A stretch of DNA of 38,313 bases from Akkermansia muciniphila (GTDB lineage Bacteria; Verrucomicrobiota; Verrucomicrobiia; Verrucomicrobiales; Verrucomicrobiaceae): assembly GCA_945863205.1 (NCBI GenBank), contig CAMAZK010000015.1:1-38313 (forward strand), read 5' to 3'. The notes beneath the pieces were generated by a model that was given only the letters and a program-made list of their open reading frames with translations, was not told where the DNA came from and did no database searches. Shown one piece after another: positions 33,627 to 38,313 of the stretch. Made by a program: the position numbers and the translations under genes. Each line of letters opens with the position of its first letter. Position 1 is the first letter of the stretch.

Positions 33627-36470
33627 ATGCTGTTTCGTCTTTTCTTGTTCTCACTCACCACGCTGGCTGGCGCGGCGGAGTTGTCGTTCAATCGCGTCAT
33701 CCGCCCGATCCTCTCTGACAACTGTTTTTACTGCCACGGTCCGGACAAAAACAACCGCAAGGGTGATCTCCGGCTCGATGTGCGCGAGGAACTGATCAAG
33801 CTGGGGCCGCAGACGTTGATCGAACGCATCAACACGACCGATGCGGATGATCTGATGCCGCCGGCGGAGTCGCACAAGAAGCTCTCGGCGAAGCAGAAGG
33901 AGACGATGAAACAATGGATCGCTGAGGGAGCGAAGTATGAGCCGCATTGGGCCTTTGTGCCGCCCGTGAAACCGAAGTTGGGTAACTCGATTGATGATTT
34001 CATTCGGGCGGAGTTGAAGAAGCATGGCCTTCAGCCTGCGCCGAAGGCTTTGAGGGAGACTTTGATGAGGAGGCTGGCTTTGGATCTCACGGGACTGCCG
34101 CCGGATGACCTGAATGACCGGATTGACCTGAATGACATCATTGACCACCTGCTCGAATCACCGCACTACGGCGAGCACATGGCAGTCTCGTGGCTGGATG
34201 CGGCACGTTTTGCGGACACGAACGGCTACCAGGTGGATCGTGACCGGGAGCTGTGGCCGTGGCGGGACTGGGTGATCAAGGCTTTCAATGCGAACATGCC
34301 TTTCGACCAGTTCACCATCGAGCAGATTGCGGGTGATTTGCTGCCAGGTGCCACGCTGGATCAAAAGATCGCCACCGGCTTTCATCGCAATCACATGCTC
34401 AATGAGGAGGGCGGCATCATTGCGGAGGAGTTTCTGGCCGAATACACGGCCGACCGCGTGGAGACGACCGCAGCTGTTTGGCTGGGCCAGACCTTCAACT
34501 GCTGCCGCTGCCATGATCACAAATATGATCCTTTCACGCAGCAGGACTTCTACGCCATGAAGGCCTTCTTCCATAACGTGCCGGAAAAGGGCGTCGGCCT
34601 TTACGGCAATCCCATCCGCACCAATGCGCCGCCTTTCGTCAAACTGCCCGCGCCGGAGCTGGAGGCAAAAATCGCCGCGCTGAATGCGAAGCTCCAACCT
34701 GTCGAGGAAAAGCTCAAAGGCCTCGCAGCAGGTGATATCGAACCTTGGGCGAAAAAGCTCGCCACCGCGAAGATCGACTGGCAGCCGCTTGAGCCGCAAA
34801 AAGCCACCGGAGGCGACAATCCGCCTCAAATCGCCGACAAGGCCGTTTTGGTCGGTCCGCAGGAAACGCGGGCCAACAACATCGTGATCCGGGCGAAGCT
34901 GCCAGCAGGCAAAATCACTGCGCTGCGTCTCGAATGCTCCACCACGGCTCCTGCGGCCAGTTTTCAATGGAGTGAGCTCAAAGTGGGTAAAGCCAAGCTT
35001 CACGCTATCGAAGCCACGCATGTCAACGTGCTCGACAACGACCGCAAAACCAAATCCGTGCTCTCAGTGGCACCGAACAAGCCGGCGCAGGCGCTGTTTG
35101 AACTCGAAAAGCCTATCGAAGGTCCCGAATTGGAGATCACGATCGGTGTCGAGAATGCTGGCGGACCTTCGCAGTGGCGTTTGTTTGCCACTACGTCTTC
35201 AGTTGATCTCGTTGCTCCCACAAGCGTACTCGCCATCACGCAAAAGGAGCCTACCAAACGAACCGCAGCCGAGAGAAAACAGCTCGCCGATTTCCGCCTT
35301 GCGCAGATGCCTGAGCATCGTCGCCTAACTCAAGAGGCGGCAGATTTGAAGAAGCAACTTGTTGCCACGGAGGCCGAGATTCCCACCACGCTGGTCATGG
35401 AGGAGCAGAAGGAGATGCGGCCCACGTTCATCCTCATGCGCGGTGCTTATGATAAGCCTGGAGAAAAAGTCGCTGCGGCCACGCCCGGGGTTTTGCCTGC
35501 TCTCGCTGCCGATCTGCCGAGCAATCGCCTTGGCCTCGCCAAGTGGCTCGTTAGTCGTGAAAATCCGCTCACGGCCCGCGTGATCGTGAATCGTTTCTGG
35601 CAGCATTTCTTCGGCACCGGCCTCGTGCGCACGAGCGAGGACTTTGGCTCGCAGGGTGATCCACCCAGCCACCCCGAGCTGCTCGACTGGCTTGCGGTCA
35701 CGTTTCAAGAGAGCGGCTGGGATGTGAAGAAGCTCGTGAAGATGATCGTGACGAGTGAGACCTATCAGCAGAGTTCGCGTCATTCGTCGGATCAGTCCGA
35801 TCTGTCGAATCAATGGCTCTCACGCGGCCCGCGGCATCGCCTGAGTGCGGAAGTCATCCGTGATCAAGCTCTGGCCGCCAGCGGTCTGCTCATCCCGAAA
35901 ATCGGCGGTCCGAGTGTGAAGCCATATCACCCGCCGGGGCTTTACGAGCAGGTCGTGGCTCAGCGTGACAATCCCAAGGCCACTTACCAGCAAGGCAGCG
36001 GCGACGATCTGCACCGTCGCAGCCTTTACACCTACTGGAAGCGCAGCGTGCCGCATCCCGGCATGTTGCTCTTCGACGCGCCCTTCCGCGAGACCTGCGC
36101 ACTCCGTCGCTCGCGCTCGAACACGCCGCTGCAGGCTCTCAATTTGATGAACGACCCGACGTATGTCGAAGCGGCTCGGTTTCTGGCTCAGCGCATGATC
36201 AAGGAAGGCGGCACGAGCATCGAGTCGCGACTCACGCATGGTTTTCACCTCCTTCTCGGACGAAAACCGAGCCCGCAGGAGCTCCAAGTCCTCGCCGCTG
36301 CCGTGGAGCGATCCATCCAAGACTTCACGAAAGACACAGAGGCCGCCAAACAGCTTCTCACCTTTGGCGAGGCCAAAACGGACGACAAACTGAGCGCTGC
36401 TGAACTCGCCGCTTACACCACCGTCGCCAGCACGCTGATCAATCTCGACGAAACCATCACCAAAGAGTGA
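33627..36470 (+). CDS. secreted PSCyt1-DUF1549-DUF1553 haem protein (third copy)
   Basis: 947 residues: signal peptide about 1-17, PSCyt1 haem motif CFYCH (33-37) in CHGPDKNNRKGDLRLD, and DUF1549 with DLTGLPPDD, SPHYGEHMAVSWLDAARFADTNGYQ and a second haem motif CCRCH (292-296). A coiled/beta middle region (about 340-560) is followed by DUF1553 (VNRFWQHFFGTGLVRTSEDFG, TSETYQQSS, SRSNTPLQALNLMNDP). The ending NLDETITKE is identical to that of the first copy. Repetitive DNA lies in the DUF1549 linker (34106-34136) and in the DUF1553 loop (35782-35810). Translation follows the DUF1501 gene closely and the two form a likely operon. The opposing PIN-toxin gene ends 12 bp downstream. Confidence 0.9.
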   Translation: MLFRLFLFSLTTLAGAAELSFNRVIRPILSDNCFYCHGPDKNNRKGDLRLDVREELIKLGPQTLIERINTTDADDLMPPAESHKKLSAKQKETMKQWIAEGAKYEPHWAFVPPVKPKLGNSIDDFIRAELKKHGLQPAPKALRETLMRRLALDLTGLPPDDLNDRIDLNDIIDHLLESPHYGEHMAVSWLDAARFADTNGYQVDRDRELWPWRDWVIKAFNANMPFDQFTIEQIAGDLLPGATLDQKIATGFHRNHMLNEEGGIIAEEFLAEYTADRVETTAAVWLGQTFNCCRCHDHKYDPFTQQDFYAMKAFFHNVPEKGVGLYGNPIRTNAPPFVKLPAPELEAKIAALNAKLQPVEEKLKGLAAGDIEPWAKKLATAKIDWQPLEPQKATGGDNPPQIADKAVLVGPQETRANNIVIRAKLPAGKITALRLECSTTAPAASFQWSELKVGKAKLHAIEATHVNVLDNDRKTKSVLSVAPNKPAQALFELEKPIEGPELEITIGVENAGGPSQWRLFATTSSVDLVAPTSVLAITQKEPTKRTAAERKQLADFRLAQMPEHRRLTQEAADLKKQLVATEAEIPTTLVMEEQKEMRPTFILMRGAYDKPGEKVAAATPGVLPALAADLPSNRLGLAKWLVSRENPLTARVIVNRFWQHFFGTGLVRTSEDFGSQGDPPSHPELLDWLAVTFQESGWDVKKLVKMIVTSETYQQSSRHSSDQSDLSNQWLSRGPRHRLSAEVIRDQALAASGLLIPKIGGPSVKPYHPPGLYEQVVAQRDNPKATYQQGSGDDLHRRSLYTYWKRSVPHPGMLLFDAPFRETCALRRSRSNTPLQALNLMNDPTYVEAARFLAQRMIKEGGTSIESRLTHGFHLLLGRKPSPQELQVLAAAVERSIQDFTKDTEAAKQLLTFGEAKTDDKLSAAELAAYTTVASTLINLDETITKE
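34106..34136 (+). repeat. intragenic direct repeat in the DUF1549 linker
   Basis: TGACCTGAATGAC occurs twice (34106-34118 and 34124-34136), with an 18-nt period, read in frame as DLNDRIDLND immediately after GLPPD. This is the same alignment position as the palindromes of the other two paralogues. Confidence 0.7.
35782..35810. repeat. intragenic imperfect palindrome in the DUF1553 loop
   Basis: ATTCG and CGAAT bracket two GATC-centred half-sites. Most positions are symmetric, and the rest are mismatched pairs. It is read in frame as SSDQSDLSN after TSETYQQSS, where the second copy holds palindromic element B. Confidence 0.6.
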
Positions 36471-36481
36471 TTTCGATGCCT

Positions 36482-36949
36482 TCAGTTCACCTTCAGCCCT
36501 TCGAGTTCCGCCAGCTTCCGAGCCTTGGTGTCAAAGCTCCAAAAGGTGTCACAGCCCAAGATGAGTGCGGAGGCAACGTGCATGATGTCGTAGGCTCTGA
36601 AGCCGTGTCTGATTGTGTGACGATGCACCAATTCCTCAAACACTGTGGCCAGTGTTTCGTCTTCGATTCGCATCAGGTGGATCAAATTTCCGTCCCGCAA
36701 ATCGTCCAAAAACAAAGCCTCCTCGAGCATCGCTGCCTCAGGGCTGGCATGGATTCCAGGAACTCCATTCTTGGTGAAGTAAACCTGTTGCTGAAACGAA
36801 TTGATGACCTCCATGCGGGTCAGAAAAGTCACCGCTATCGGGCCGCCACCTTCCGTCGCCTTCTGTTGAATCAGCCGTTCTGCCTGAGTGGCGTGAATGC
36901 CGCCACTGTAGAAGGCGGTCAGAAAATTTGTGTCGGCGTAGGACTTCAT
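36482..36949 (-). CDS. PIN-domain (VapC-like) toxin
   Basis: A 155-residue PIN-fold ribonuclease, presumably the toxin of a type II toxin-antitoxin pair that cleaves RNA when released. Acidic active-site positions are visible: Asp6 in YADTNFL, Glu near 47 in TRMEVINSF, Asp near 120 in YDIMHVASA, and Asp near 139 in FWSFDTKARKLAELEGL. Its ATG (36949-36947) overlaps the antitoxin stop codon (36948-36946) as ATGA, indicating coupled translation. It lies on the minus strand between two plus-strand envelope genes and ends 12 bp from the PSCyt1 gene. Confidence 0.88.
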   Translation of the reverse strand: MKSYADTNFLTAFYSGGIHATQAERLIQQKATEGGGPIAVTFLTRMEVINSFQQQVYFTKNGVPGIHASPEAAMLEEALFLDDLRDGNLIHLMRIEDETLATVFEELVHRHTIRHGFRAYDIMHVASALILGCDTFWSFDTKARKLAELEGLKVN

Positions 36950-37275
36950 CGTTCACCTGAGATCGCTTGGCTGATGACTTCCCAACCCTCCGCGCTCGGT
37001 TCTTTGTATCCGACCTCTGCCAGTCGCTCACGATGTCGGCGCATGCGTTCGAGCACCGCGTTTGCGAGAACATTGCCTGCTGGCGATTCTGTCAGAGCAC
37101 GCACTTCAAAAGCCTCGCCCGCACGGCTGCGGATGGTCACACTGCCCAGCTTCCGCGCCGCCTCAAGCAACTCCGCGCCGCTGCGGTTCATGTCACGCAC
37201 GGTAAATTCACGCCGCAGCGGCTTCTGGCTGCGCGCACGGGCTTTTTTGGCGGCTTTCTTGGATGCGGTCTTCAT
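36946..37275 (-). CDS. antitoxin-like protein, partner of the PIN toxin
   Basis: About 109 residues from ATG 37275 (MKTASKKAAKKARARS); in-frame ATGs at 37284, 37287 and 37296 give slightly longer forms. A very basic N-terminus is followed by FTVRDMNRSGAELLEAARKLG then VTIRSRAGEAFEVRAL, resembling the Phd/YefM-type DNA-binding fold. The C-terminus (about 60-109) would neutralise the toxin. It probably represses its own promoter in the short gap before the divergent DUF1501 gene (37330). The family assignment rests on pattern and on gene order only. Confidence 0.72.
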   Translation of the reverse strand: MKTASKKAAKKARARSQKPLRREFTVRDMNRSGAELLEAARKLGSVTIRSRAGEAFEVRALTESPAGNVLANAVLERMRRHRERLAEVGYKEPSAEGWEVISQAISGER

Positions 37276-37329
37276 GTCCGACATCATGACCGACATCACC
37301 GCGCCTTTCAATTCCTCATTTCTCCGCTC

Positions 37330-38313
37330 ATGAGCACCGAATCCTCCCTCGCCCCTTTTTCGCGTCGCAACTGGCTCAAGAGCCTCGCGCTGGCGTCGCT
37401 CGCGAATCCAAAACTCTTCGCCTCGCCTGCGGCTCACTTTGCGCCGAAGGCGAAGCGCATCATCTGGCTCACGCAGGCGGGTGCGCCGTCGCAGCTCGAC
37501 CTATTTGATTACAAGCCGGGGCTCGCCTCGCAGTTCGACAAGGATTTGCCGAACTCCGTGCGTGGCGAGCAGCGGCTCACGGGCATGACGGCGGGGCAGA
37601 AGCGTTTTCCCATCGCGCCGTCGGTGTTCAAGTTTGTGCAGCATGGTAAGAGCGGCATGTGGCTCAGCGAGTTGCTGCCGCACACGTCGAAGTTCGCCGA
37701 TGAGATCTGCCTCATCCGCTCGCTGCATACGGAGGCGATCAATCACGATCCGGCGATGACGCTGCTGCAAACCGGGCATCAAATTGGTGGCCGGCCCGCG
37801 TTTGGCGCGTGGGTGTCGTATGGCCTCGGCTCGGACAACGCGGACCTGCCGGCCTTTGTCGCGCTCATCTCGCGTCCCAGCGGTCCCACGAACGCGCAAC
37901 CGCTGCATGAGCGCATGTGGGGCAGCGGTTTTTTGCCGTCGAAGTATCAAGGTGTGCGCATGAGCTCCGGCAAGGACCCTGTTCTCTTCCTTTCCAATCC
38001 ACCCGGCATCACCACCGAGCGGCGCCGAGCCATGCTCGACGACGTCGCCGCGCTGAACCGGCTCAAGCTCGCCGACTACCACGATCCCGAAACACAGGCC
38101 CGCATCGATCAATACGAGATGGCCTTCCGCATGCAGTCTGCCGTTCCTGATCTGGCCGATCTCTCGAAAGAGCCCGCCGACATCTACGAGCGCTACGGCC
38201 CCGAATCGAAGAAGCCGGGAACGTATGCCGCGAACTGCATCCTCGCCCGCCGGCTCGCCGAGCGCGGTGTGCGCTTCATCCAGCTTTATCATCGCGGCTG
38301 GGATCAGCACAAC
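37330..38313 (+). CDS. Tat-exported DUF1501 protein, 3' end outside window
   Basis: The first 328 codons of a second DUF1501 protein (family about 450-480 residues). The twin-arginine leader is SRRNWLKSLALASLA (11-25), with FASPAA at the end. Family blocks are IIWLTQAGAPSQLDLFDYKP, LIRSLHTEAINHDPAMTLLQTG, WVSYGLGSDN, GFLPSKYQGVRMSSGKDPV, and NCILARRLAERGVRFIQLYHRGWDQHN, where the window ends. It differs from the 32164 product in motif detail, so it is a separate subgroup and not a recent duplicate. It probably pairs with a PSCyt1-type gene beyond the right edge, or with the PSCyt1 gene at 33627 across the toxin-antitoxin pair. Confidence 0.92.
   Translation, partial: MSTESSLAPFSRRNWLKSLALASLANPKLFASPAAHFAPKAKRIIWLTQAGAPSQLDLFDYKPGLASQFDKDLPNSVRGEQRLTGMTAGQKRFPIAPSVFKFVQHGKSGMWLSELLPHTSKFADEICLIRSLHTEAINHDPAMTLLQTGHQIGGRPAFGAWVSYGLGSDNADLPAFVALISRPSGPTNAQPLHERMWGSGFLPSKYQGVRMSSGKDPVLFLSNPPGITTERRRAMLDDVAALNRLKLADYHDPETQARIDQYEMAFRMQSAVPDLADLSKEPADIYERYGPESKKPGTYAANCILARRLAERGVRFIQLYHRGWDQHN

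Overview
The window is GC-rich and densely coded, with 23 genes I can support (one truncated at each edge). No rRNA, tRNA or CRISPR array is visible, and no gene-free stretch exceeds about 300 bases. The gene content points to Verrucomicrobiota (a Verrucomicrobiaceae/Prosthecobacter-like genome), with Planctomycetota second. Three secreted PSCyt1-PSCyt2(DUF1549)-PSD1(DUF1553) proteins, two secreted PSD-type (DUF1587/1592/1588/1585) haem proteins, two Tat-exported DUF1552 proteins and two Tat-exported DUF1501 proteins are a hallmark of that superphylum. The phylum call is an inference from families, not a computed placement.

Layout. 1-793: proC (minus, cut by the edge). 899-5403: a transmembrane Ser/Thr kinase-like protein with an extracytoplasmic discoidin (F5/8C) domain, followed by the first PSCyt1/DUF1549/DUF1553 protein. 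5404-7137: ahcY with a repeat-rich promoter region and a bidirectional terminator shared with the convergent gene. 7135-9907: uup-type ABC-F ATPase and a secreted glycerophosphodiesterase (both minus). 9956-21676: two 'PSD haem protein + DUF1552' modules. The first is split by an IS200/RAYT element with 56-bp inverted REP ends, the second by a four-helix-bundle (23S IVP-type) gene set in GGAGTAGT repeats. Between the modules lies a sensor kinase/response regulator pair whose sensor carries two discoidin-like domains. 21872-24504: tandem secreted paralogues of unknown function. 24524-25765: RhlE-type DEAD-box helicase (minus). 25873-30480: second PSCyt1/DUF1549/DUF1553 protein and an L-lactate permease. 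30489-31934: ATPase with a PD-(D/E)XK-like C-terminus (minus), preceded by a striking array of long palindromes. 32164-36470: DUF1501 plus the third PSCyt1/DUF1549/DUF1553 protein. 36482-37275: PIN toxin/antitoxin pair (minus). 37330-end: a second DUF1501 protein, truncated.

How it may work together (inference). The secreted haem/DUF1501/DUF1552 proteins look like an envelope or extracellular machinery of unknown biochemistry. The two signalling proteins next to them carry the same kind of discoidin domain that is built into the second PSCyt1 protein. The sensors may therefore perceive the surface or polymer on which the machinery acts. The most unusual DNA-level signal is a set of short palindromic elements lying in frame inside the PSCyt1/DUF1549/DUF1553 genes, at equivalent inter-domain loops in different paralogues. 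A second is the palindrome array upstream of the ATPase gene.
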